From the NCBI GenBank assembly GCA_025998755.1, contig AP024674.1:2372162-2436161 (forward strand): a DNA stretch of 64,000 bases. The letters run 5' to 3'. The stretch is from Armatimonadota bacterium (GTDB lineage Bacteria > Armatimonadota > UBA5829 > DSUL01). Position numbers and translations under genes: made by a program. The notes beneath the pieces are model-generated. The model saw only the letters and a list, made by a program, of their open reading frames with translations, searched no databases and had not been told where the DNA came from. This document shows positions 33,843 through 42,295 of this stretch, piece after piece; the stretch's first letter is position 1, and every line of letters begins with the position of its first letter.

Positions 33843-35918
33843 CTACGGCCTCCGGGAGGGCGGCGGCCTGAAGCCCCATCCGCCCGCGCCCCCCGTGCCG
33901 CGGCGCTCCGGACCCGGCAGGTCAGGGAGGCGTTTCAGAGCTTGCCGAGACTCCTCCAGCACCTTTCGTGCCCGCTCCTCCGTCTGCGGATCCGATAGCC
34001 CCCCGGCTCCCAGGACGGGCCGCATCTCCTCCAGTGATTTGGAATACTTCTCCAGAATCTCCACCGCCCGGCGGTAATGCCGCCGGGCGCGCCATTCGCG
34101 ACCTCGCTCTTCCGCCCTGCGGCCGAGGGCGGCGTGGGCGAAAGCGTAGGAGGGCTCCACCATCTGCGGCAGCGCCAGTACCTGCCCGTAAGGACTGAAC
34201 TCCACCGCTATCAGCTCCATCCAGCGCCGGACGGCCTCCTCGTCCCTTCCCGCATCTTCCAGCGCTGAGGCTTCCTCCAGCAGCAACCGGGGCGAGTGCG
34301 GATCCAGCTTGCGCGCCTCCTCCAGCCAGTGGAGCTGACGGTCCCGCAGTCCGTGCCGCTCGAAAGCCACGGCCGCGGCATGAGGGATTTTGGGATTGGT
34401 GGGCTCCAGCTTCCGAAGCCGGTTTATCCGCGCCTCGAAATCGTCCGGTATGCCTGGCGCGGCATCGTAGAGCAATACGGAGAGAGACGCAGAGACGCTC
34501 CAGGGCATCCAGGCCGCGGCAGCTCTCCAGGCCGCACCAGCCGCCTGATGATCCCCCTGACGCTCAGCCTCCTGCGCGGCGTTCACTTCGCTCAGACCGC
34601 GCTGCAGCATCAGAGAAAGAATGATTCCCGCCACTCCAGCCGCCCCCAGCGCCCATCCGGGAGCCCTCCACGCGCCCTCAACCGCGCCATCCTCGGGGGA
34701 GATTTTCGCCAGGTGCCCGGCGGAGAACGCCGCGCCCAGAAGGATGGGCAGGCACCACCAGTCCGAATCGAAAACACCCCGGACCGTCGTCGCAGCCATC
34801 GCCGCTCCAGCGCCAACGGTCATCCAGACAGCCGCGGCGTCCGTCCGACGCCGCATCACCCGCCAGAGTGCCGCTCCCCACAGCCAGGACCAGCCGGCGG
34901 CCAGCGCCAGCCCCGCTCCCAGCCCACTTTCGGCCGCAGCCTGGAGCCAGGTGGAGTGCGCAAGGCGGGTGTACCCGGCGATGGTGAAGGGATAGAAGGC
35001 CACCTCAAAGGTTCCGGGACCGAAGCCGGCTATGGGCCGCTGGCGCGCCATCTCCACCGTTCCCTTCCAGGTATACACGCGAAACTGCAGACTGTGACCC
35101 TCCTGTGCGGCCGCCTGCACACGCTGCCCGGCGGGCTTGCCCGCTGCGATGGCCGCCGCCACACAGATCGACGCAATAACCAACAGGCGCAAGGCTCTCC
35201 GGCGATCAAAGGCGCGCCCGATGGCCGCGCACACCAGCAGAACCGCCACCCCTGCGGCGAGAGCCAGCAACCCGGCGCGCGCGCCGCTCAGGAAAAGCGC
35301 AGCCGTCTGAAGCGCAGCGGCGCCCCCCGCCAGCGCAGCGGCCCATCTCCTCTCCAGCTGCAGGGCCAGGCCCAGCGTCAACATCAATGAGACAACCAGA
35401 TACCCCGCCAAGAATCCGGGATTGTAGAAGCTGGAGAAAATACGCCAGCCTGCCTCGCCCGCCCGTACATGGGCCAGATATTCCGCCAGTCCAAGAGCCG
35501 CTACCGCGGCTGCGCCCGCTGCAACTCCCGCCGCGCAGGAGACGGCCGCGCGGCCGGCCGGTCCGCCCCAAGACACGGTCACGAACACCGCCGTCGCGCA
35601 AACCAGCTCCAGCATCCGGGGGATGGTCCGTTCGGGACTAACGGTATAGATGGCGCTGATCAGCGTGAACGCTCCAAGGGCCGCAGCCAACTGCCATGCC
35701 GGGAAAAGCTCCAGATGCGCTCTCCCCGTTCCCAGTGCCCAGCCCAGAGGGATGGCGCAAAACAGCAAGATGAGCAGCAGCACCGGCAATTCGTCCAGCG
35801 TCTGCATGGTGCCGGCGGAGAGGGGCGCGAGGGCCAGCGCCAGCGCCGCGGACCACTCCGGCAAACGGAGCGCCAGCCCGGCCCAGTCCACACCGCTCGC
35901 CCCCCGCGGCGCGCTCAT
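33843..35918 (-). CDS. O-antigen ligase/polymerase family membrane protein with TPR-like C-terminus
   Basis: 691 aa. About twelve hydrophobic helices fill residues 10-440, with the Wzy/WaaL landmarks LFLSGARAGLLALAAG and a periplasmic loop containing RPIAGFGPGTFEVAFYPF. From about residue 470 a soluble helical region with TPR-like repeats follows (KIPHAAAVAFERHGLRDRQLHWLEEARKLDP). Such proteins polymerise or ligate glycan repeat units outside the inner membrane. The start ATG at 35918 overlaps the stop of the upstream glycosyltransferase (ATGA), and a second ATG 18 nt further up is less likely. It is the last gene of the HAD-GT2-GT2-ligase operon. Confidence 0.82.
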   Translation of the reverse strand: MSAPRGASGVDWAGLALRLPEWSAALALALAPLSAGTMQTLDELPVLLLILLFCAIPLGWALGTGRAHLELFPAWQLAAALGAFTLISAIYTVSPERTIPRMLELVCATAVFVTVSWGGPAGRAAVSCAAGVAAGAAAVAALGLAEYLAHVRAGEAGWRIFSSFYNPGFLAGYLVVSLMLTLGLALQLERRWAAALAGGAAALQTAALFLSGARAGLLALAAGVAVLLVCAAIGRAFDRRRALRLLVIASICVAAAIAAGKPAGQRVQAAAQEGHSLQFRVYTWKGTVEMARQRPIAGFGPGTFEVAFYPFTIAGYTRLAHSTWLQAAAESGLGAGLALAAGWSWLWGAALWRVMRRRTDAAAVWMTVGAGAAMAATTVRGVFDSDWWCLPILLGAAFSAGHLAKISPEDGAVEGAWRAPGWALGAAGVAGIILSLMLQRGLSEVNAAQEAERQGDHQAAGAAWRAAAAWMPWSVSASLSVLLYDAAPGIPDDFEARINRLRKLEPTNPKIPHAAAVAFERHGLRDRQLHWLEEARKLDPHSPRLLLEEASALEDAGRDEEAVRRWMELIAVEFSPYGQVLALPQMVEPSYAFAHAALGRRAEERGREWRARRHYRRAVEILEKYSKSLEEMRPVLGAGGLSDPQTEERARKVLEESRQALKRLPDLPGPERRGTGGAGGWGFRPPPSRRP

Positions 35919-36850
35919 TCGCCCTTTCTCAGCCATCCGTGCAGTTTGTTCCTTCCAATGAAGTAAGCAGCCCGCAGCACCAGCCCCGGCGGTGTGATGA
36001 CCCTCTCCAATACCCCGGCGCGTGGCCGGTAATGCGTCCGGTAAAAGATGTACATACTGCGGTGATGATGGTAAATCATCCGGTTGGGCATCAGATCGCT
36101 GGCCCGGGCCTTTTTATGCGTCACTTCGGCGTCCGCGCAAAACCAAACCTCCCATCCTGCCTGACGGGCCCGCCAGCACAGATCCACATCCTCCACGTAC
36201 ATGTAATATCGCTCGTCGAAGCCTCCCAGCTCCCGCACGGCCTCCTCGCGGATCAGCATCGCGGAGCCGCTGACCCAATCCACCTGCCGGGAGTCGCGGT
36301 GATCCCAGTCGCTCTGAAGGTAGCGGCGGGTGTGGGGATTGTCCGGGAACAGCTTTCCCAGAAGGCTGTGACGGTAGAGGGCCGCCATCAGCGTGGGGAA
36401 GGCACGCGCCGAGTGCTGGATGGACCCGTCCGGATTCAGCACGCGCGGTCCGATGACCGCCGCCCGGGGATGCGCCTCCGCGAAGTCCAGCAGGGCTTTC
36501 AGGCAACCCGCCGAGACGGTGGCATCAGGGTTCAGAACGAACCGGTAACGTCCCCGGGCTGCCGCGAACGCCCGGTTGTGACCGGCCGCAAATCCCAGAT
36601 TCCGATCCATCCGTAACAGGCGGACCACCGGGAAGATGTTCTGAACGGCATCGGCCGAGAAGTCCTGCGAGTTGTTGTCCACCACCGTTACATCGCAGAA
36701 GACTCCTCCGGACTGAAACACGCATCCCGAGGGCAGGTGTCTGCACTCGCGGGGAATGATGCTGGAGAGACACTCCAGAAGGTCGCTGCGCGTGTTCCAG
36801 TTCACAACAGAGACGCTGATGTCCGGGACTGTGGAAACATCCGGGCTCAC
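35915..36850 (-). CDS. Family 2 glycosyltransferase (rhamnosyltransferase-like)
   Basis: 311 aa. GT-A fold with VSVVNWNTRSDLLECL at the N-terminus, DVTVVDNNSQD, the acceptor region NLGFAAGHNRAF and the metal-binding RFVLNPDATV. The late motifs VSGSAMLIREEAV and GGFDERYYMYVEDVDLCWRARQAGW are those of dTDP-rhamnosyl-type transferases. The GTG start overlaps the previous stop (GTGA), indicating translational coupling. It is a paralogue of the gene immediately upstream and probably adds a different sugar to the same glycan. Confidence 0.9.
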   Translation of the reverse strand: MSPDVSTVPDISVSVVNWNTRSDLLECLSSIIPRECRHLPSGCVFQSGGVFCDVTVVDNNSQDFSADAVQNIFPVVRLLRMDRNLGFAAGHNRAFAAARGRYRFVLNPDATVSAGCLKALLDFAEAHPRAAVIGPRVLNPDGSIQHSARAFPTLMAALYRHSLLGKLFPDNPHTRRYLQSDWDHRDSRQVDWVSGSAMLIREEAVRELGGFDERYYMYVEDVDLCWRARQAGWEVWFCADAEVTHKKARASDLMPNRMIYHHHRSMYIFYRTHYRPRAGVLERVITPPGLVLRAAYFIGRNKLHGWLRKGE

Positions 36851-37710
36851 CGTGCGGCCGCCCTCCGCGCGCTGAGCGTCCGGCCCACGCAGTTCAGCCA
36901 GGAGACAAGGCTTGCCAGCCAGATGGCGATCGCGGGGGTGCGCCCCCGCATGTTTTTGCGGTAGAAACGCACCAGCCCCAGGTGCGATTCGGCGAACATC
37001 GCCGCCCCCCCTTTTTTCGTGCCCGCACCTCCCACGTGCAGAACACGCGCTTCCGCCACGAACCAGATCTCCCAGCCACTCTGGCGCACCCTCCAGCAGA
37101 AATCCACATCGTTGAACAAGATGGGGAATTCTTCGTCGAATAGTCCGATCTGCTCCACCACGCTCCTGCGCACCGCCCAGCAGGTGGCCATGGGCTGATC
37201 CACCTGGCGGGTGTGGCGATGGTCGAACCAGGTCATGCGATAGGCGCCGAGCAGCCTGCTCCGGGGAAACATCAGGTGAAGCCGCATGGCCGTGAACAGG
37301 ATGCTCATCGGCCAGGGAAAGGAGCGGCAGGAATCCTGCACCGTGCCGTCCGGGAATACAAGCTGTGGCGCGGCGATGGCGGCGGAAGGGTGGTGGTCCA
37401 GAAAGTCCAGCAGAGTGTCCAAGGCTCCGTCAGTCACCTGCGTATCCGGGTTCAACAGCACCAGATGCCCGCCTGTGCTGTGTCTCCACGCCAGGTTGTT
37501 TCCAGCCGCGAAACCCAGGTTCTCACGCTGCGCCAGAAAGCGTACCTCGGGGAACTCCCGGCGGAAAGCGGCCTCGTCGAAGTCGTCGCTTGCGTTATCC
37601 ACCACGATGACCTCCTGACCGCCGCTGGCCGGATGGCGCCGCAGCGAGAGCAGCAGCTCGCGAAGCAGCTCCGACGTGCGCCAGTTAACGATCAGGACCG
37701 AACAGCGCAT
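36847..37710 (-). CDS. Family 2 glycosyltransferase (rhamnosyltransferase-like)
   Basis: 287 aa. Motifs parallel those of its neighbour: CSVLIVNWRTSELL, VIVVDNASDD, ENLGFAAGNNLAW, LVLLNPDTQV and IGLFDEEFPILFNDVDFCWRVRQSGW. The start at 37710 lies inside the HAD gene (26-nt overlap) with CGGAG as ribosome site; an ATG further up would extend it to 304 aa but adds nothing conserved. Second gene of the operon. The acceptor and donor sugars are unknown. Confidence 0.9.
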   Translation of the reverse strand: MRCSVLIVNWRTSELLRELLLSLRRHPASGGQEVIVVDNASDDFDEAAFRREFPEVRFLAQRENLGFAAGNNLAWRHSTGGHLVLLNPDTQVTDGALDTLLDFLDHHPSAAIAAPQLVFPDGTVQDSCRSFPWPMSILFTAMRLHLMFPRSRLLGAYRMTWFDHRHTRQVDQPMATCWAVRRSVVEQIGLFDEEFPILFNDVDFCWRVRQSGWEIWFVAEARVLHVGGAGTKKGGAAMFAESHLGLVRFYRKNMRGRTPAIAIWLASLVSWLNCVGRTLSARRAAAR

Positions 37711-38395
37711 CGCACAGGCTCCGCAGATCGGGGAAGACGGCATCTGCCCCCACATCGTCATAGTATCCGGGCTCCCGCCCTCCCAGCAGTCCCACGGTGC
37801 GGCAGCCGGCGTCCCGCCCGGCCCGGATGTCCATGAGGTGATCCCCCACCATCAGCGCCTTTTCCGCCGGCACGCTGAGCGCCTTCAGCGCCTCGTGGAG
37901 GTGAAGCGGGTCGGGTTTGGTGCGGGAAACGTCCTCGCGGGCGAGCCACACGTCCACCTTCACGGGCAGCATCCCGATCAAGACGCTGGCCGCCCGCCTG
38001 CAGTTGCGCGTTACGATGCCCGTCCGGATATTCCGCTGCTGCAGCCCTTGCAGGAGTTCGCTGCATCCATCCACGAGACGGGCACCGGCCAGGGACTGCA
38101 TCTCCATATCTTCCAGCATGTCCCAGGCCAGCCGCCGGAACTCTTCCGCCCGCGGGCGGGGCATCGCGCAAGCGGCATGCTCGATGATGGAGAGAATATC
38201 TCTGTCTGCCAGCAGGTCGGGGTCCGCGCCGTGGCGCGCGCAGAGCTCCAGCGTCCGGCGCTTCATCAGGGTGAAGTCGATATTGGTCTCCACCAGAGTG
38301 CCGTCCAGATCGAACAGGACAGCGGCGATATCCTGCAGCAGCGGAGGGAGTTCAGACACATCAGGGATGATACCGGCCCGGCCCCGGCCCGTCAA
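37685..38395 (-). CDS. HAD-superfamily phosphatase (phosphoglycolate-phosphatase-like)
   Basis: 236 aa. HAD motif I is FDLDGTLVET, motif II IVTRNC, motif III around RTKPDPLHLHEAL and motif IV MVGDHLMDIRAGRDAGC, with a helical cap between I and II. The TTG start at 38395 has a good site (GAGGAG, 6 nt). The family removes phosphate from small phosphorylated compounds. As the first gene of a glycan operon it may act on a sugar phosphate, or on 2-phosphoglycolate; the sequence does not decide. Confidence 0.85.
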   Translation of the reverse strand: MTGRGRAGIIPDVSELPPLLQDIAAVLFDLDGTLVETNIDFTLMKRRTLELCARHGADPDLLADRDILSIIEHAACAMPRPRAEEFRRLAWDMLEDMEMQSLAGARLVDGCSELLQGLQQRNIRTGIVTRNCRRAASVLIGMLPVKVDVWLAREDVSRTKPDPLHLHEALKALSVPAEKALMVGDHLMDIRAGRDAGCRTVGLLGGREPGYYDDVGADAVFPDLRSLCDALFGPDR

Positions 38396-38472
38396 TCACG
38401 GCTCCTCACAGAACGGAATGTTTGGGCGACAGGTTCGCACGGGAAAAATTACCAGTTTTTTGTCTATGGGCG
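38396..38472. other. Divergent region between the HAD operon and the candidate small RNA
   Basis: This AT-richer stretch should hold the promoter of the glycan operon on the minus strand. No minus-strand hexamers with correct spacing stand out. Confidence 0.35.
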
Positions 38473-38501
38473 TTGACAACGCGCCCAAATAGCGGTAAAA
38501 G
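38473..38501 (+). promoter_or_regulatory. Promoter of the candidate small RNA
   Basis: TTGACA (38473-38478), a 17-nt spacer and TAAAAG (38496-38501). The -35 is perfect and the -10 moderate. Confidence 0.5.
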
Positions 38502-38507
38502 GGTAGT

Positions 38508-38668
38508 GTCATAGGTCTACTGACCGCCCGCTCAAGTTTCCGGCAAAAGCCGCCGGGTCAGAGGTGCAAGGGGGCGCCCGTGCTCCGACGTATAACCCAC
38601 CTCCCTCGGGTTGTCCCCTTGCCCCACGTTTGTACAGGGTTCCCTCGACTTCTCATCTGACGTTTTTT
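38508..38668 (+). ncRNA. Candidate terminated non-coding RNA, about 160 nt
   Basis: Downstream of the promoter at 38473 the sequence can fold into CGGC-AAAA-GCCG (38541-38552) and then a long branched structure: GTCAGA (38557-38562) with TCTGAC (38656-38661), and GCAAGGGG (38566-38573) with CCCCTTGC (38615-38622), enclosing AACCC/GGGTT. It ends in six T residues (38663-38668), an intrinsic terminator. No reading frame of note lies in it. Size and closing stem recall 6S RNA, but I cannot match its conserved elements; SRP RNA, tmRNA and RNase P signatures are absent. Confidence 0.45.
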
Positions 38669-39099
38669 CCGCACTCCTGGCTGTCCACCCTCCTGAGACG
38701 CAGACTTCCTGCCCGGACCGCCACTCTGTCCTTCACCTCCCTCTGACGGATTACAGAACTCTCAAAAACCCTGTGAGCTATCCGGTGCCGCTGTGGTAGA
38801 ACACGGGTGGAGGAAGACTGCGGAACTTCAGGCACCGCCCTCTGTGCGGGAAGGCATCAGGTTCCGTCAGCGTCGAAACGGTTTTGCGCGGGGGCCTCGC
38901 GCTCCGCGCGCAAGACGGGCGCCGTGCTCGCCATCCTCCTCCCGCGGCGCCCGGTTTCTTCTTTTTGCTCCCCTCCTCGCTCTTTTCCCATGGCGTTGCC
39001 CGGCGGCATCCCTTCCGGTATAATGGACCGGCGCGTCCGCAGCCCGTCCTGCGTGAACAAGAGAGGGTTCCGGCGCGTCTAAGGGTTAAAGAGGACCGC
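38669..39099. other. Leader/intergenic region before the PQQ-type protein gene
   Basis: About 430 nt, pyrimidine-rich at 38930-38990. Short frames here are unconvincing. The sequence CCGGTATAATGG at 39015-39026 contains a perfect TATAAT (39018-39023), a likely -10 box about 75 nt upstream of the gene, but the -35 region is poor. Confidence 0.4.
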
Positions 39100-40866
39100 A
39101 TGAGATCTCGACCGTTTTTCGCTATCGTCGCTGCCGCGGCCGGCCTGGTCTGTCTGAGTCCTGCGGGGGCGCAGGCCGAAGACTGGCTGCTTCCGCGGAA
39201 CAATCCCCAGCTCACAAACTCCACCCTGGAGCCGATGCGGGCGCCGCTTGCGCTCGCCTGGAGGTTCGGGACAGGTGCTCAGGACCCGGGAAACCGCTCC
39301 CAGCCGGCGGTGGCGGGGAACACGGTGGTGTTTGCCGCCGACAGGCGCGTCTACGCCCTGGATACCCTGACGGGGGCGCAGAAGTGGGTGTATCCCTCGG
39401 ACCAGGCGCTGGGCAGCGTCATCCGCAGCAGCATCGCCATCTACTCCAACCGGGTCTATTTCGGGGCGAGCGACGGAGATGTCTATCAACTCTCTCTTTC
39501 CGACGGACGGCTGATCGGGGTGTATCATACGGGCGGGCCGGTGCGATCCTCGCCCATCATCGAGGACGGTCGCCTGTTCATCGGCTCGGACGACAACGCC
39601 CTTCACTCCATTGACCCGCTCTCCGGAGAGCCATTCTGGCTGGGAGGATTCCGCACGCGGGATGACATCCCCACCATTCCTGCCCTCTCCGGCGGGCTGG
39701 TCTATTTTGCTTCGCGGGACACGTTTCTGTATGCGGCCGGCGCGCAGACGGGCCGGCTGTTCTGGATGTACCGGATCCCCGTGCCGGTCATCAACATCAA
39801 TCCCGTGGTGGGCGGGGATTCCGTATTTCTGGCCGCCGGAAGCCAGCTTTTATCGTTCAGCGCGCGGGGGGGAGTGCGGCGCTGGCAGTTGACCTTCCCG
39901 GCGGAGATCGCCGCGCCTCCGGCTCTGGCGGATCAGGTGCTTTATGTGCCCCTGCGCAACGGCAAGATGTATGCCGTGTTGACCAATGGAAGACTGGCCT
40001 GGGAGAAGCCGGTCGAGACGGTCTTCCCGCTGCGCTCATCGCCGATGGTGGCCGGCAACATCGTGGTGACAGCGGCCGAGCGAGGCGTGATCTCGGCCTT
40101 CGACGTGGAGACGGCCGAGCTGGTCTGGCGGTATGTGCTGCCCCCTATCGTGGAAGGCACTAGGAAGCGCTTCAATAACGTGGAAGCCTCCCCCGTCTGG
40201 TCCAACGGAGGGCTCTATGTGGTGGCGGATGACGGCGCGCTTTACTGCTTCCGCCCTGAGGCGCCGGACAACGACGCGCCGGAGATCTTCTTCCTGACTC
40301 CTTCACCCGGTATGCAGGTATCCGGCAGCCCGCCCCTCAAGATGTCGGCTGCCATCGAGGACCGGGGCTCCGGCATCGTGCCGGATTCCATTTCGATGCT
40401 TCTGGACGGCCAGCCGGTGGAGCACAAATTCGATCCCGACTCGGGAACGGTGAGCTACAGCACACCGCTGGGAGCGATGCAGACCCCGCTTCAGGATGGA
40501 CGCCACGAGATCACGGTGCAGGCTCTGGACTGGAAGGGCAATGCGCTGAACTTCACCTGGTCGTTTGTGGTGGACAATTCCCTGCCCAAGCCTCGCGTGC
40601 GGGCTCCCCGTCCCGCCGCGTCGGCGCCCACCCGCCCCACCGGACGTCCGGGCGTTCAGGAGACACAACCTGTTGAAGAGGAGCGCCGGGGATGGGGCCG
40701 CGGACGGGGCCGGGGCGATGAGAATCGCGAACGGCCACCCGATGAAATGCCGCCTCCTCCACCGCCTCCTCCGGGCGGGCCGGGTATGGAAGGACCTCCT
40801 GGTCCGGGGCCCGGCGGGCCTCCCGGGCCGATGATGGGTCCGGACGAAGGACCTCCTCCCTTCTGA
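39100..40866 (+). CDS. Exported PQQ/WD40-type beta-propeller protein with Pro/Gly-rich tail
   Basis: 588 aa; GAGG site and signal peptide ending near GAQA. Residues 35-385 carry repeated blades of the PQQ/BamB type: RVYALDTLTGAQKW, VYQLSLSDGRLIG, NALHSIDPLSGEPFW, LYAAGAQTGRLFW, MYAVLTNGRLAWEK and ISAFDVETAELVW. An Ig-like domain follows (about 400-490, with SGIVPDSISMLLDG). The tail is low-complexity: an RG-rich patch, then runs of Pro and Gly. Such propellers serve as scaffolds in the cell envelope or as sugar-binding surfaces; the blades give no catalytic hint. The next gene, dprA, starts 15 nt later. Confidence 0.82.
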   Translation: MRSRPFFAIVAAAAGLVCLSPAGAQAEDWLLPRNNPQLTNSTLEPMRAPLALAWRFGTGAQDPGNRSQPAVAGNTVVFAADRRVYALDTLTGAQKWVYPSDQALGSVIRSSIAIYSNRVYFGASDGDVYQLSLSDGRLIGVYHTGGPVRSSPIIEDGRLFIGSDDNALHSIDPLSGEPFWLGGFRTRDDIPTIPALSGGLVYFASRDTFLYAAGAQTGRLFWMYRIPVPVININPVVGGDSVFLAAGSQLLSFSARGGVRRWQLTFPAEIAAPPALADQVLYVPLRNGKMYAVLTNGRLAWEKPVETVFPLRSSPMVAGNIVVTAAERGVISAFDVETAELVWRYVLPPIVEGTRKRFNNVEASPVWSNGGLYVVADDGALYCFRPEAPDNDAPEIFFLTPSPGMQVSGSPPLKMSAAIEDRGSGIVPDSISMLLDGQPVEHKFDPDSGTVSYSTPLGAMQTPLQDGRHEITVQALDWKGNALNFTWSFVVDNSLPKPRVRAPRPAASAPTRPTGRPGVQETQPVEEERRGWGRGRGRGDENRERPPDEMPPPPPPPPGGPGMEGPPGPGPGGPPGPMMGPDEGPPPF

Positions 40867-40881
40867 GCAGCCGGGCCGGTC

Positions 40882-41991
40882 ATGGTTGAGACGGATCGGG
40901 AAGAGCTGCTCGCCAGCCTGGCTCTGGCGTGCGCGGAGCTGTCTGCGCGGGCGTGGCTGGTTCTGAGGGACAAGTTCGGGAGCTCGCGGGACATCCTGGC
41001 TGCGGAGGATCTGGCTCTAGCGGCGGTGCGGGGTGTTTCGGCGCACGCGCGGGCCCGCGTTCAGACCGCGCGCAAGAAGCTCCCGGAGATGCCGGACCTT
41101 CTTGACCGGCTGGCCGCGATGGGCGCGACCGCGGTGCCGTTCACGGATCCCCTGTATCCTCCGCTGCTGAAACAGATCGCCGACCCGCCCGGGTTGCTGT
41201 TCGTCCGCGGTGAGCTGACGGAACAGGACCGGTTTGCTGTAGCCATTGTGGGGAGCCGCTCACCGCGGCCCTACGGCGTACAGATGGCCCGGCGGCTGGC
41301 TTCCGACCTGGCTTCGGCTGGCCTGACCATCGTCAGCGGCGGAGCCCGCGGGATAGACGGATCCGCCCACGACGCCGCCATCCGTGCCGGCGGACGCACG
41401 ATCGCCGTACTGGGAAGCGGTATTGACGTGGCCTATCCTTCCGAGCACCGCGAGCTTTTCAACCGCATCGCGGCCAGTGGAGCGCTGGTGAGCGAATTCC
41501 CGCCCGGCGCCCCGCCCGAAAGTTGGCGCTTCCCCCGGCGGAACCGCATCATCAGCGGCCTGTCCCGTGGAGTTATCGTGTGCGACGCGCCGGAGGACTC
41601 CGGATCGCTTATCACAGCCACCTGCGCGGCGGAGCAGTCCCGGGAGGTGTTCGCTGTGCCGGGCAACGTGGACACGGGGCATAACCGGGGGGCCCACCGC
41701 CTGCTGAAGGAGGGGGCAAAGCTGGTGGAGAGCGCAGACGATGTGCTGGAGGAGTTCGGCATCGAGCGTTCTCCGGAGCGCAAAGCCCCTGTCGAGCGTC
41801 CCCGGATGCAGGTGACGCCGGACGAAATGCGCATCCTGGAACTGCTGGACCTGGAGCCGGTCCCGCTGGACGTCATCATCGAGAAGACCGCCCTGCCTCC
41901 CAGCGACGTGGCCGGGCTGCTGACGTTCCTTGAGATGAAGCGGCTGGTCAAGCGGCTGGCCGGCCCCTCCTACGTGCGCGTCGTGGGGTAG
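40882..41991 (+). CDS. dprA: DNA-processing protein DprA
   Basis: 369 aa. DprA loads RecA on incoming single strands during natural transformation. The Rossmann core is present: AIVGSRSPRPYGVQMARRLA, IVSGGARGIDGSAHDAAI, GSGIDVAYPSEHREL, FPRRNRIISGLSRGVIVCDA and EVFAVPGNVDTGHNRGAHRLLKEGA. An N-terminal helical SAM-like part (1-70) and a C-terminal winged helix (about 310-369) flank it. With a SigH-like sigma factor in the same window, competence is plausible. It is followed by topA, as in Firmicutes. Confidence 0.95.
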   Translation: MVETDREELLASLALACAELSARAWLVLRDKFGSSRDILAAEDLALAAVRGVSAHARARVQTARKKLPEMPDLLDRLAAMGATAVPFTDPLYPPLLKQIADPPGLLFVRGELTEQDRFAVAIVGSRSPRPYGVQMARRLASDLASAGLTIVSGGARGIDGSAHDAAIRAGGRTIAVLGSGIDVAYPSEHRELFNRIAASGALVSEFPPGAPPESWRFPRRNRIISGLSRGVIVCDAPEDSGSLITATCAAEQSREVFAVPGNVDTGHNRGAHRLLKEGAKLVESADDVLEEFGIERSPERKAPVERPRMQVTPDEMRILELLDLEPVPLDVIIEKTALPPSDVAGLLTFLEMKRLVKRLAGPSYVRVVG

Positions 41992-42295
41992 TGCAGCCGG
42001 GGCAGGTTTGACACCCCCGGAGGGCGGGGGTAAGATTCGCCTGCAGAGACCCGCCCGGCCCCTGGTCTGCGGGAACCGAGCGAGCAGGCGGGTTGCCTGA
42101 AGCCGGACCAGCAGCCGTCCGATAATCCGGGCCGGGCTGCGATGTGGCCAGCCCCGGCAAGGAGACCTGTCCCCGAACCTGCCGGAAACCAGAGTGCGCG
42201 AGTGTCCGTTATCCCCCATTGTGGAGTGAAACGCCGGCGGAATATGGAGAGAAAAAGGACGGGGTGAGGAGCGCGAAGCGCAAGAACGGGAGCAA
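41992..42295. other. Intergenic region between dprA and topA
   Basis: It holds the promoter at 42008-42036 and then about 260 nt of leader without a recognisable RNA motif or reading frame. Confidence 0.4.
42008..42036 (+). promoter_or_regulatory. Sigma-70 promoter for topA-trmFO
   Basis: TTGACA (42008-42013), 17-nt spacer and TAAGAT (42031-42036). The spacer contains CCCCC and GGGGG, which can pair around AGGG-type sequence. Supercoiling control is usual for topA but no specific site is visible. Confidence 0.55.
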
